This document shows positions 1 to 8,439 of a DNA stretch of 64,000 bases, one piece after another (position 1 is the stretch's first letter; each line of letters begins with the position of its first letter). Source of the stretch: Caballeronia hypogeia. GTDB lineage: Bacteria; Pseudomonadota; Gammaproteobacteria; Burkholderiales; Burkholderiaceae. The translations under genes and the position numbers were made by a program. A model generated the notes under the pieces. That model searched no databases. It saw only the letters and a program-made list of their open reading frames with translations, and was not told the DNA's origin. The stretch lies in assembly GCF_001544875.2 (NCBI RefSeq), contig NZ_FCOA02000024.1, forward strand, positions 62,001 to 126,000, read 5' to 3'.

Positions 1-56
1 CCGGTCTGCGAGATCACGATGCCCGCCGCCAGCGCCAAAACGATCTTGTTTTTCAT
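1..56 (-). CDS. N-terminus of a secreted protein (partial, runs off left edge)
   Basis: An ATG at 56 on the minus strand opens a frame reading MKNKIVLALAAGIVISQT up to the window edge. Two Lys residues followed by a hydrophobic stretch look like a Sec signal peptide. It starts 59 bp after the stop of the last ketosynthase of the aryl-polyene operon and on the same strand, so it is probably the next gene of that operon. APE operons often carry small periplasmic proteins or lipoproteins, but the mature part is outside the window and the product cannot be named. Confidence 0.5.
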   Translation of the reverse strand, partial: MKNKIVLALAAGIVISQT

Positions 57-115
57 TTCTGGATCACGTTCCTGGTTGATGAAATCACGCCCGTAACAAC
101 GCCGACGGGCAACGG

Positions 116-1342
116 TCAAACCTTTCCGAACATCAGGCCGGCGCAGCTTCCGCCGAAACCGAACGACACCGACATCGCGCGATCGATGCGTGCTTCACGC
201 GATGTCCGCACGAGCGGCATGTTGTGTACGAACGAATCCGGCGACTCGATGCGCCCGGTTCCCGCGATGAAACCGTCGCGCATCATCAGCAGCGTGTAGA
301 TCGCTTCGTGCGCGCCGCATGCGCCGATCGAATGCCCCGTGATGCCCTTGGTCGACGAGAACGGCGGCACGCGCGCGCCGAACACATCGCGCAACGCGCG
401 CACCTCTTCGACATCGCCGAGCGGCGTGGACGGCGCTTGCGTGTTGATGTATTCGGGCAACTCGCAGGCTTCGTCGAGCGCCATGCGCAACGCGCGCGCG
501 ATGCCATGGCTGCGCGGGCTCACCATGCCGCCGCCGTCGGTACATTCGCCGAAGCCCGTCAGTTCCGCGTGGATGCGTGCGCCGCGAGCCCGCGCGTGCG
601 CGAGCGATTCCAGCACCAGCACGCCCGCGCCGGAGCCGATCACGAAGCCGTCGCGCGCGATGTCGTAGGGGCGCGAGGCGTGCTGCGGCGTGTCGTTGAA
701 GCCGCGCGACAAGACGTGCATCGCATCGAACATCAGCGTCATGTTGTCGTGCAGCGCCTCGCTGCCACCCGCGAGCACGACTTGTTGCCGTCCGGTCTGG
801 ATGAGCTGCATCGCCTGCCCGATCGCGAGCGCCGATGTCGTGCAGGCCGACGAAGGCGAATACGCGACCCCTTCGATGCCGAAGGCCTGCACGACATTCG
901 CCGACGCCGTGCTGCTCATCGCGCGCGGCACCGTGTACGGCGGCGTCCGGTCGACGCCATGCGTTTGCGCCACGCCGAGCGCGACGTCGTACTCCGCCAT
1001 CGCCCCGACGCCCGAGCCGATCACCGCGCCCGTCCGGGGCGAGCGCAGCGTGGTCTGGTCGAGCTGCGCATCGTCGATCGCTTTCCTGGCCGCGTGGCAC
1101 GCGAAGCGCGCGGTGTCGCCCATGAAGCGCTCCTGCTTGCGATCGAACGGCGCTTCGTCCGCGACCGACGCCACCGCCGCGACCTGCGAATGGAAACCGC
1201 GCTCGCGCCACGCGTCGACGCGCGTCACGCCGCTGCGGCCGTCGCGCAGCGCGCGGCTCACCGCATCGAGCGAATTGCCGAGACACGAGACGATACCCAT
1301 GCCCGTCACGACGACGCGCTGCATGACCCGCGTGGCCCTCAT
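116..1342 (-). CDS. Beta-ketoacyl-ACP synthase, FabF-like, with atypical active site
   Basis: This 408-residue protein has the thiolase fold of FabF-type ketosynthases. The nucleophile is Cys167 in SSACTTS, and the Lys/second His motif is present in TKGITGHSIG (His337). The first catalytic His, normally in NAHGTSTP, is replaced: the segment reads NTQAPSTP with Gln302 at the His position. The start at 1342 is supported by an ATGA overlap with the upstream ketosynthase stop, although Met7 would begin the usual MQRVVVTGMG opening. It is the fourth KS-type protein of the operon. A role in APE elongation or in making a related acyl chain is inferred, and the altered triad makes condensation chemistry uncertain. 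Confidence 0.85.
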   Translation of the reverse strand: MRATRVMQRVVVTGMGIVSCLGNSLDAVSRALRDGRSGVTRVDAWRERGFHSQVAAVASVADEAPFDRKQERFMGDTARFACHAARKAIDDAQLDQTTLRSPRTGAVIGSGVGAMAEYDVALGVAQTHGVDRTPPYTVPRAMSSTASANVVQAFGIEGVAYSPSSACTTSALAIGQAMQLIQTGRQQVVLAGGSEALHDNMTLMFDAMHVLSRGFNDTPQHASRPYDIARDGFVIGSGAGVLVLESLAHARARGARIHAELTGFGECTDGGGMVSPRSHGIARALRMALDEACELPEYINTQAPSTPLGDVEEVRALRDVFGARVPPFSSTKGITGHSIGACGAHEAIYTLLMMRDGFIAGTGRIESPDSFVHNMPLVRTSREARIDRAMSVSFGFGGSCAGLMFGKV

Positions 1343-2565
1343 CTAACGCGCCGGAAGATCAGCGACGTATTGATGCCGCCGAACGCGAAGTTGTTGCTCA
1401 TCACGTATTCGGCGTCGATCGCGCGCGCTTCGCCACGGATGTAGTCGAGCGGCGCGCAGGCGGGATCGACTTCGGTCAGATTGAGCGTCGGCGCGTACCA
1501 GTTGCGCTTCATCATCTCGATGGTCCACCACGCTTCGATCGCACCGCACGCGCCGAGCGTGTGCCCGACATAGCTCTTGAGCGAGCTGATCGGCATGCGC
1601 TCGCCGAAGATCTGCGCGCTCGCGTGACTTTCCGCGATATCGCCGCGATCCGTGGACGTGCCGTGCGCGTTCAGATAGGCAATCGCCTCCGGGGCGAGCC
1701 CCGCGTCGTCCAGCGCGAGCTGCATCGCGCGCGCCATGGTGCTCGCGGTCGGCTGGGTGATGTGCGCGCCGTCCGAGTTGCAGCCGAAGCCCACGATCTC
1801 CGCGTGAATCGTCGCGCCGCGCGCCTTCGCGTGTTCGTACTCCTCGAGCACGAGCGTGGCCGCGCCTTCGCCGACCACGAGGCCGTCGCGCTTCGCATCG
1901 AACGGGCGCGGCGTGAGCTTCGGCTCGTCGTTGCGCGTGCTCGTCGCGTAAAGCGTGTCGAACACGGCGACTGCCGGGCCCGACAGCTCTTCCGCGCCGC
2001 CCGCGAGCATCATCGTCTGCCTGCCCGTGGCGATGGCCTCGAACGCGAAGCCGATCGCCTGGCTGCCCGACGCGCACGCCGACGATGCGGGAATCACGCG
2101 TCCCTTCAGATCCCAGAACAGGCTGACGTTGACAGCCGTCGTATGCGGCATCATCTGCACGTAGCTGTTCGACGTGACGTTGCTCATCGAGCCGGTGCTG
2201 AGCATCGTGCCGAACGCGCGGATCGGCTCGACCGAGCCGGACGACGAACCGTACGCCACGCCCATGCGCCCGTCGCTGATCGACGTGTCGCCGGCGAGGC
2301 CCGCATCCGCGAGCGCGAGTTCGCTCGCGCGCACGGCGTACATGGAGACCGTGCCCATCGAGCGCGTCTTCTTGCGCGGCCAGGCGACCGGCTGCACGAA
2401 CGCGGGCAGCGGGCACGCGAGACGCGTGTGCAGCGCCTCGAAGAAGTCCCATTCGTCCATGCGACGCACCGCGTTACGGCCGGCCTTCAACGCGGCGTCG
2501 ACTTCGCTCCAGCGCTCGCCCAGCGCCGTGACGCCGCCCATGCCCGTTACCACGACTCGTTTCAT
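1339..2565 (-). CDS. apeR: Beta-ketoacyl-ACP synthase (ApeR-like), aryl polyene biosynthesis
   Basis: A 408-residue FabF-like ketosynthase with a canonical Cys-His-His set: Cys in SSACASGSQ, His in NAHGTSTD, and Lys/His in LKSYVGHTLGA. The start at 2565 (MKRVVVTGMGG) is chosen because its ATG overlaps the ketoreductase stop by one base (TGATG); the frame stays open further upstream but has no family similarity there. By order (dehydratase, ketoreductase, KS) it corresponds to ApeR of the described ape operons, a KS thought to act in starter or early elongation steps. The symbol is assigned by gene order and family. Confidence 0.9.
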   Translation of the reverse strand: MKRVVVTGMGGVTALGERWSEVDAALKAGRNAVRRMDEWDFFEALHTRLACPLPAFVQPVAWPRKKTRSMGTVSMYAVRASELALADAGLAGDTSISDGRMGVAYGSSSGSVEPIRAFGTMLSTGSMSNVTSNSYVQMMPHTTAVNVSLFWDLKGRVIPASSACASGSQAIGFAFEAIATGRQTMMLAGGAEELSGPAVAVFDTLYATSTRNDEPKLTPRPFDAKRDGLVVGEGAATLVLEEYEHAKARGATIHAEIVGFGCNSDGAHITQPTASTMARAMQLALDDAGLAPEAIAYLNAHGTSTDRGDIAESHASAQIFGERMPISSLKSYVGHTLGACGAIEAWWTIEMMKRNWYAPTLNLTEVDPACAPLDYIRGEARAIDAEYVMSNNFAFGGINTSLIFRRVR

Positions 2566-3290
2566 CAGATCATCCCGCCGTTCACGCCGATCACCTGACG
2601 CGTCACATACGAAGCCGCGTCGGACATGAGGAAGCCGACCACGGCGGCTACTTCGCCCGGCTGGCCGACACGATTCATCGGCACCGTCTTGAGCGCATGC
2701 TCGACCGGCGCGCTCTCCAGCATGCCCGTCTCGATCAGCCCCGGCGCCACGCAATTCACCGTCACGTTGCGCGACGCGAGCTCGACGGCCAGCGCCTTGG
2801 TCGCGCCGATCAGCCCGGCCTTCGCGGCGCTGTAGTTCACCTGCCCGCGATTGCCGATCACGCCCGACACCGACGCGATCGTCACGATGCGGCCGCCCTG
2901 CTTCGCGCGGACCATCGGCATGGTCAGCGGGTGGACGACGTTGTAGAACGCGTCGAGGCCCGTTTCGATCACGACGTCCCAGTCTTCGTCCGTCAGCGCG
3001 GGAAACGCGGCATCGCGCGTCACACCTGCGCTGCACACGACGCCGTAATACGGACCGTGTGCGGCAACGTCGGCTTCCAGCGCCGCGCGGCAGGCGGCGC
3101 GGTCGCGCACGTCGAACTGGAGGACGCGCGCCGAACCGCCCTGCGCGGCGATGCCCGCACTCACCGCTTCGGCCTCGGTGCGGCCCGTGCGGCAATGCAC
3201 GGAGACGGCGAAGCCGTCGGCGGCAAGTTGATATGCAATGGCGCGGCCGATGCCGCGGCTTGCGCCCGTTACGAGTACTCGACGGCTCAT
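2565..3290 (-). CDS. apeQ: 3-ketoacyl-ACP reductase, FabG-like (ApeQ-like)
   Basis: A 241-residue short-chain dehydrogenase. It has the N-terminal NADP-binding motif TGASRGIG, the catalytic Tyr-Lys in YSAAK, and the preceding Ser in ASVSG. It would reduce the 3-keto group formed in each APE elongation round, using NADPH. Its ATG overlaps the stop of the dehydratase gene by four bases and its own stop touches the next KS start, so translational coupling is likely. The length is normal for FabG. The operon context distinguishes it from a housekeeping FabG. Confidence 0.92.
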   Translation of the reverse strand: MSRRVLVTGASRGIGRAIAYQLAADGFAVSVHCRTGRTEAEAVSAGIAAQGGSARVLQFDVRDRAACRAALEADVAAHGPYYGVVCSAGVTRDAAFPALTDEDWDVVIETGLDAFYNVVHPLTMPMVRAKQGGRIVTIASVSGVIGNRGQVNYSAAKAGLIGATKALAVELASRNVTVNCVAPGLIETGMLESAPVEHALKTVPMNRVGQPGEVAAVVGFLMSDAASYVTRQVIGVNGGMI

Positions 3291-3754
3291 GCGCTCATGC
3301 TCCGTTCAATGAAGGTCGGAAAATCATGCGGCTGAAAAACCTTGATGACGGCGTCCGCGTAGCGCTCGCCGTCATGTTCGATGGTGCATTCGTACGCGCC
3401 GTGGCCTTCCTCGCCACGCAGCACTTCACGCACGCCGATGCTCAGTCGCGCACCGGGCGCGAACGCGCTCACGTGCGCCTGATAGCTGCGCGTGCCGAGC
3501 AGCACGCCGGGACGCGCGCGTCCGCCCGCGCGCATGGCGACGAGCGAAACGTGCGCCGCCACGCTCTGCGCCATCAGCTCGATGCCGATCCACGCGGGCA
3601 TCGCGCCGTTCGTATCCGCGTACCACGCGTCGGGGCGGACGGTGGCGCGCGCCGACAGCGTGTCGTCGCTGCACGCGGTCACGGCGTCCACCAGCAGCAT
3701 CGTGCCGCGATGCGGGATGATCGCCTCGATGGGAGGAAAGGTCGTGTCGTTCAT
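3287..3754 (-). CDS. apeP: 3-hydroxyacyl-ACP dehydratase, hotdog fold (ApeP-like)
   Basis: A 155-residue single hotdog-fold protein resembling FabZ/FabA-like dehydratases. The FabZ-type motif PHRGTMLLVD near residues 14-23 carries the catalytic His, and the helix with GIELMAQSVA carries the acidic partner. The start at 3754 gives the expected N-terminus; an open frame continues upstream into the preceding KS gene but carries no domain. In ape systems two dehydratase subunits (ApeI and ApeP) cooperate; the other is here fused to the ligase at 11735-13423. It would dehydrate the beta-hydroxyacyl intermediate to build the conjugated polyene. Confidence 0.85.
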   Translation of the reverse strand: MNDTTFPPIEAIIPHRGTMLLVDAVTACSDDTLSARATVRPDAWYADTNGAMPAWIGIELMAQSVAAHVSLVAMRAGGRARPGVLLGTRSYQAHVSAFAPGARLSIGVREVLRGEEGHGAYECTIEHDGERYADAVIKVFQPHDFPTFIERSMSA

Positions 3755-3759
3755 GGTCC

Positions 3760-4944
3760 TCAATCCGCAAGAATCAGGCTGACGTTGCTGCCGCCGAAGG
3801 CGAACGAATTGCTCATCACGTAGCGCGTGCCCGTCGCGCCCGGAAGGCGGCGTTCGGACTCCACGAGATCGAGCGCGGGCAAGGCCGCGTCCGCTTCGCC
3901 GTCCCAGCAATGCCGCGGCAGCGGCGCGCCGGCGCGCGCGAGCGTGAGCCACGCGAAGCCGATTTCCGTCGCGCCCGCCGCGCCGAGCAAATGGCCGGTG
4001 AGCGGCTTGGTGCCGCTCGCGGGCACGCCGTCCGTGAACACGCGGGCCATCAGGCGCGCTTCCATTTCGTCGTTCTTGCGCGTGGCGGTCGCGTGCATGT
4101 TCACGTAGCCGATGCCGCCCGGCGTCACGCCCGCATCGGCAAGCGCCGCGCGCAGCGCCATTTCGCCGCCGACGCCTTGCGGGTCGGGCGCCGACATGTG
4201 ATGCGCGTCGCTCGATTCGCCCACGCCGGCCAGACGCACGGCGCTTTCGTTACGCGTCATCAGGAACAGGGCGGCGCCCTCGCCGACGTTGATGCCGTTG
4301 CGATTGCGGCTCATCGGATTGCTGCGGGCCGGGCTGGTCGAATCGAGCGATGCGAAGCCTTGCACGGTCAGCTCGCACAGCGTATCTACGCCGCCCACGA
4401 CGAGCGCGTCGCACAGGTTGAGTTGCAGCAGGCGGCGCGCCGCGGCGAACGCCTTGGCGCTCGACGTGCACGCGGTCGAAATCGTGAACGCCGGGCCTCG
4501 CACCGCGAGCGCGGCCGCCGCGAACGGCGCCGCCGTGCCGATCTCCATTTGCCGATAGTCGAAGCCGTCCGGCAGCGATCCCGCTTTCGTGCGATGCGCG
4601 AACGCCGCTTCCGCCGCGCCGACGCCCGAGGTGCTGGTGCCGAGCACGACGCCGATCCGCCCGGCGCCGTAGCGTTCGCGCGCCGCTTCGATCTCGGGGC
4701 GAATCAATTCGAGCGCGGCGAGCAGCAGGCGGTTGTTGCGGCAGTCGAAGCGTTCGAGCGCGGCGGGCGGCGCGATTTCGAGCGGCGCGAGCACGCGGCC
4801 GACGAACGCGTCGCCGCGCTTCATGGGCATCGGCCCCATGCCGGGCGATTGCGACGCGGCGAGGGCGGCCGCGATCGAATCGGTATCGTCGCCGAGTGCG
4901 TTGATCATGCCGAGCGCATGCAGATAGACAGGCGGCAGCGTCAT
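3760..4944 (-). CDS. apeO: Beta-ketoacyl-ACP synthase (ApeO-like), aryl polyene biosynthesis
   Basis: A 394-residue ketosynthase with Cys in TACTSSAKA, His in NMHATATRK and Lys/His in KPLTGHLLGAAG, so the catalytic triad is intact. The start at 4944 overlaps the exporter stop as ATGA. In described APE operons the corresponding subunit (ApeO) pairs with a chain-length-factor-like subunit (ApeC) to elongate the polyene; the candidate partner here is the protein at 15364-16050. The ApeO assignment rests on gene order ahead of dehydratase, ketoreductase and second KS. Confidence 0.88.
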   Translation of the reverse strand: MTLPPVYLHALGMINALGDDTDSIAAALAASQSPGMGPMPMKRGDAFVGRVLAPLEIAPPAALERFDCRNNRLLLAALELIRPEIEAARERYGAGRIGVVLGTSTSGVGAAEAAFAHRTKAGSLPDGFDYRQMEIGTAAPFAAAALAVRGPAFTISTACTSSAKAFAAARRLLQLNLCDALVVGGVDTLCELTVQGFASLDSTSPARSNPMSRNRNGINVGEGAALFLMTRNESAVRLAGVGESSDAHHMSAPDPQGVGGEMALRAALADAGVTPGGIGYVNMHATATRKNDEMEARLMARVFTDGVPASGTKPLTGHLLGAAGATEIGFAWLTLARAGAPLPRHCWDGEADAALPALDLVESERRLPGATGTRYVMSNSFAFGGSNVSLILAD

Positions 4945-7382
4945 GCGTGTTTTCTCCCTTCCTTGGGTACTCCCGCCGGCATGCCCATGGGCGCGAGCAG
5001 CACCGACACCAGAATGCCGAGCGTGAGCGTGACGCCGAAGCTCTTCAGCGCGGGCATGGCGCTCATGCCGAGCATGCCGAACGACAGCAGCGTGGTCGCT
5101 GCCGACAGCAGCACGCCGGTCCAGACCGCGCCGAGATCGGCGCCGTCGCGCTGACATCCTTCGCGCAGGAACACGGCGTAGTTCGCGCCGACGCCGAGCA
5201 CCAGCATCAGCGCGAGGCAATTGAACAGATTGAGCGGCACGCGCGCATAGCCGAACGCCGCGAGCGTCACGCCGACGGCCAGCAGCACGGGCAGCGTCGT
5301 CGCGATTCCTCCGCGAAGACGATAACGCCCGACAACGAGCGCGAGCACGAGCAGCAGCGCGCCGCCGAGCCACATGCCGCTGTCGACGCGATATTCGCCG
5401 AACAGTTTCGATACGCCTGCCGCCTTGTCGACGAACGCGACGCCCTCGGTGACGCGCGCCAGCTCGATCAGCGCGGGCAGATTGTGCGGCGTCACGCGCT
5501 GGGGCATCACGATCGCCGCGTAGGCACGCTGACCGTTCGTCGCCACCGCGCCGAGCCATAAATGCGCGAACGGCTTCGACCAGGGCGCCGCGAGCCAGCG
5601 CTCGACGGTCAGCGGCTGCTCGCCGGCTCGAGAAAACGAGTCGATCCACGCGAGCGCGATCGCGTCGCGGAAACCCGCTTGCGAAAGCGTCGCGCGCAGA
5701 GCAGCCGGATCGGCGAACACGTGTTGCGCGACGAGCGCGCGGTCTTCGGACTGACGCCGCGCCGACGGCACGAACTGCGTGACCGAGCGCCAGCCGTCCA
5801 CCGACTGACCGGCCGGCAGCGCGTCGAGCTTCGCGCCCAGCGTTTCCGCGCGTCGCAGCACCGTTTCCTGCGTTGCGCCCTGCACCACGAAGAACTGCGC
5901 AGTGTTGTCGATGCCGACCGCGTCGCGCACCTGGTTCTCCTGCGCGACGAGCACCGGATCGCGCTGGATCAGCAGATGGATGTCGTCGTCGCTTTGGAGC
6001 TGCAGCCAGCCCGGCGCGCAAACGGCGGCCAGCACGAGGGCGACGGCCCACGAACGCCGCCCGCCGATCGCGCGTTGCCAGCGCACGAGCAGCACGGCCG
6101 CGCGCTCGAACAGACGCCGTTGCGCGGCCTTCGGCGCCTGACGGGACGCTGCGGGCAGCATTGCGGGCAGCAACCACATGACGGAGGCGAACGCGACGCA
6201 GATGCCCGTCATCGCGAAGCAGGCGATCTGCTTGAGCGCGGGAAACGGCGCCCACGCGAGGATCGCGTAACCGAGCAGGCTGGTGGCGAGCGCCACGGCG
6301 AGCGCGGGGCGCACCGAGCGCGCGCCGCGATGCGCGTCCCAGTCGCGCGGCGCGCCGAGATAGACGACGAAGTATTGAATCGAATAATCGACGGCCTCGC
6401 CGATCAGGCTCGCGCCGAACACGAGCGTCAGCAGGTGCAGCTTGCCGAATACGGCGAGCGTGACGGCCAGCGCGCCGACAATGCCGAGCGCCGTCGACAG
6501 AAATCCGAGCAACAGGAGACGTGGCGAACGGAACACCCACAGCATCAGCAGCGCGATGCCGCACGCGGACGCCATGCCGATCAGATGCACTTCACGCTCC
6601 GATGCGCGCCGCGCCGACTCTGCGTAGAACACGGCGCCCGCGCGCGCGACGGATGCATCGGGCCACGCCGCGCGCAACGAGGTCTCCGCCTTCGACGCCG
6701 CCGCGAGCACCGCGCGCTGCACCCGCGACTCGTACGCGGAGCCGTGCAGCGTGGTGACGACGAGCACGCTGGTGAGCTCTGCGCGATGCGCGACGAGCAT
6801 GTTGTCTTCGAGATCGAGATTCGAGGTCGCGAGCGGCAGATCGGACAGCCAGTGCTCCAGCCACCCGAAGGGGTCGTCGGCGAGTGGCGTCGCGAGCGGA
6901 CCGCGCACGGGGTTGTAGATGCGCTGCATCAGCGCGTCGCGCAGCGATGCCGCGCCTTCGGATGAATGCGCGAGCGCCGCGCGGTCGGCGGGCGTCAGCA
7001 AGCCGAAGCGATGCGGCGTGTAGAGCGCGCCGATCTGCCCGAGGTCGAACGGCGGCAATTCCGCCGTCACGGACGCGAACGCGCCGCTCGCTTGCAAGGT
7101 CGCGCCGAATCGTCTGGCGGCGGCCTTCGCACGATCCGCGTCGCGGCTCGATACGAGGAACACCGTGCGGTCGCCGAGCGCATTCGCGAGCTGATCCACG
7201 GCCTTTTCGGCGACCGGGTTCGCCTCCGTCGCGGGCAGCAACGCGAGCAGATTCGTTTCCAGCGGCGCCGGCCCGGAAAAGCGGAATACGCAGTACAGCA
7301 CGGCGACGAGCGCGAGCACGAACCATGTGGCCCGCACGCGCCACCGCGACATCCGCGAGCGTTGCCAATGCCACGGAGTCAT
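4941..7382 (-). CDS. apeM: MMPL/RND-family exporter (ApeM-like)
   Basis: An 813-residue inner-membrane protein with one N-terminal membrane segment (about residues 17-35), a large periplasmic loop, a block of five hydrophobic helices around residues 270-410, a second periplasmic loop and a final block of five helices. This duplicated layout is typical of MMPL/RND lipid exporters. In APE and xanthomonadin clusters such proteins are proposed to flip or export the pigment lipid to the outer membrane together with a LolA-like carrier, which is the gene just upstream here. Both gene junctions are 4-bp ATGA overlaps. Confidence 0.88.
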   Translation of the reverse strand: MTPWHWQRSRMSRWRVRATWFVLALVAVLYCVFRFSGPAPLETNLLALLPATEANPVAEKAVDQLANALGDRTVFLVSSRDADRAKAAARRFGATLQASGAFASVTAELPPFDLGQIGALYTPHRFGLLTPADRAALAHSSEGAASLRDALMQRIYNPVRGPLATPLADDPFGWLEHWLSDLPLATSNLDLEDNMLVAHRAELTSVLVVTTLHGSAYESRVQRAVLAAASKAETSLRAAWPDASVARAGAVFYAESARRASEREVHLIGMASACGIALLMLWVFRSPRLLLLGFLSTALGIVGALAVTLAVFGKLHLLTLVFGASLIGEAVDYSIQYFVVYLGAPRDWDAHRGARSVRPALAVALATSLLGYAILAWAPFPALKQIACFAMTGICVAFASVMWLLPAMLPAASRQAPKAAQRRLFERAAVLLVRWQRAIGGRRSWAVALVLAAVCAPGWLQLQSDDDIHLLIQRDPVLVAQENQVRDAVGIDNTAQFFVVQGATQETVLRRAETLGAKLDALPAGQSVDGWRSVTQFVPSARRQSEDRALVAQHVFADPAALRATLSQAGFRDAIALAWIDSFSRAGEQPLTVERWLAAPWSKPFAHLWLGAVATNGQRAYAAIVMPQRVTPHNLPALIELARVTEGVAFVDKAAGVSKLFGEYRVDSGMWLGGALLLVLALVVGRYRLRGGIATTLPVLLAVGVTLAAFGYARVPLNLFNCLALMLVLGVGANYAVFLREGCQRDGADLGAVWTGVLLSAATTLLSFGMLGMSAMPALKSFGVTLTLGILVSVLLAPMGMPAGVPKEGRKHA

Positions 7383-8014
7383 GACGCGTCCAGCAAGCTG
7401 CGCTCGGCAGGCGACGGATCGTCGGCCGCTTCGCTCTTCGTGAACTCGATGCGCGTGACGTCGCCGCTCGCGAGATCGATCCGCAAGCCACGCAGGAACG
7501 CGCCGCCCGTCATGTGCAGGCCCTTGATCGCCTGCGCGAGTTGCGGCTGGTTCGGCTTGAGCGAAAGCGTCCAGTCCGACGGCGAGCCTCGCGCATCCAC
7601 ATCGAACTGCGAGTACAGCGCGGAGAGGTCGCCGCCGAGCATGGCGCGCATCATCTTCGCGACTTGCGCGACGCCGCGAACACCTCGCGCGCTTTTGGTA
7701 CGGATGGGCCGGCCGTTCGCATCGACCTCGGTCACGCCTGAATCGGTGATGACGAAGGTCGCCGCGTAAGGCGTGTCCACGCGCCAGATCACGCCGCGAT
7801 CGCGCAAGAACACGAGCGCGCCCGTGCTGACGAGCGGCTGCTTCATCGCGGCGAGCGTCTGCGTCTGCGTGAACTGCGCGCGCACGCCTTTCATCTGCGC
7901 GAGACGCGCGCTGACCTGCGAGACGAGCGCCTGATTCGCGTCCGCCGCATGCAATGGCGCGGCGGCGATGAGCAGCGCCGCGAGCGTCGCGCGCAACACG
8001 GTCAACACGCCCAT
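7379..8014 (-). CDS. apeL: LolA-like periplasmic outer-membrane carrier protein (ApeL-like)
   Basis: A 211-residue protein with a clear Sec signal peptide (about residues 1-23, ending LHA|A). The mature part resembles LolA-type lipoprotein carriers, including the segment ARFTQ-like 'RAQFTQTQT' near residues 45-53. APE operons encode such a protein beside the MMPL exporter, and it is thought to ferry the polyene lipid across the periplasm. The start at 8014 gives the signal peptide; the longer open frame upstream lies inside the thioesterase gene. Its 5' end overlaps the thioesterase 3' end by 13 bp. Confidence 0.8.
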   Translation of the reverse strand: MGVLTVLRATLAALLIAAAPLHAADANQALVSQVSARLAQMKGVRAQFTQTQTLAAMKQPLVSTGALVFLRDRGVIWRVDTPYAATFVITDSGVTEVDANGRPIRTKSARGVRGVAQVAKMMRAMLGGDLSALYSQFDVDARGSPSDWTLSLKPNQPQLAQAIKGLHMTGGAFLRGLRIDLASGDVTRIEFTKSEAADDPSPAERSLLDAS

Positions 8015-8439
8015 ACGCGCTCCAGCTTCTCGAACACGACCGGCGGCGACACGAACTGCAGCTCCTGCGTGGCCGCGTCGACGGCGACCTGAATCGTGTA
8101 GCCCTTCGTCAGGCGCTCGCCCGTCTCGCAATCGACGAGTTCGTAGCCGATCTTCAGGCGGTTCTCGTATTCGAGCAGTTCCGTGCGCACTTCGATGCGC
8201 TGCCCGTAGGTCGCGGGCCGCACGTACTTCAGATGCGCCTCGACGATCGGCCACACGTAACCCGAAGCCTGCATTTCGCGGTAGTCGTAAGCGAAGGCGC
8301 GCTGCAAGGCCGAGCGTCCCGCCTCGAAATACTTCAGATAGTGACCGTGCCAGCACACGTTCATGGCGTCGACGTCGTGAAACTGCACCTCGACGACCGC
8401 GCTCGCCTTGAGCGTGCGGGTCTGCATGCGCTCAGCCAT
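8002..8439 (-). CDS. apeK: Acyl-CoA/ACP thioesterase, 4HBT family (ApeK-like)
   Basis: A hotdog-fold thioesterase of 145 residues if it starts at 8439 (MAERMQ), or 141 at Met5 (8427). The family motif appears as HDVDAMNVCWHGHYLKYFE with the catalytic Asp in DVDAMN, as in 4-hydroxybenzoyl-CoA thioesterases. In APE operons this enzyme is thought to release or proof-read the acyl chain. It overlaps the ammonia-lyase stop by 8 bp and the LolA gene by 13 bp. Confidence 0.85.
   Translation of the reverse strand: MAERMQTRTLKASAVVEVQFHDVDAMNVCWHGHYLKYFEAGRSALQRAFAYDYREMQASGYVWPIVEAHLKYVRPATYGQRIEVRTELLEYENRLKIGYELVDCETGERLTKGYTIQVAVDAATQELQFVSPPVVFEKLERVWAC

Noticed and set aside
2566..3195. N-terminal extension of the ApeR ketosynthase by about 210 codons
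   Set aside because: This part of the frame is the shifted reading of the ketoreductase gene; the ketosynthase fold begins exactly at Met 2565.
4945..6564. N-terminal extension of the ApeO ketosynthase by about 540 codons
   Set aside because: Arg-rich shadow of the MMPL exporter gene; the start at 4944 has an ATGA overlap and the family N-terminus.
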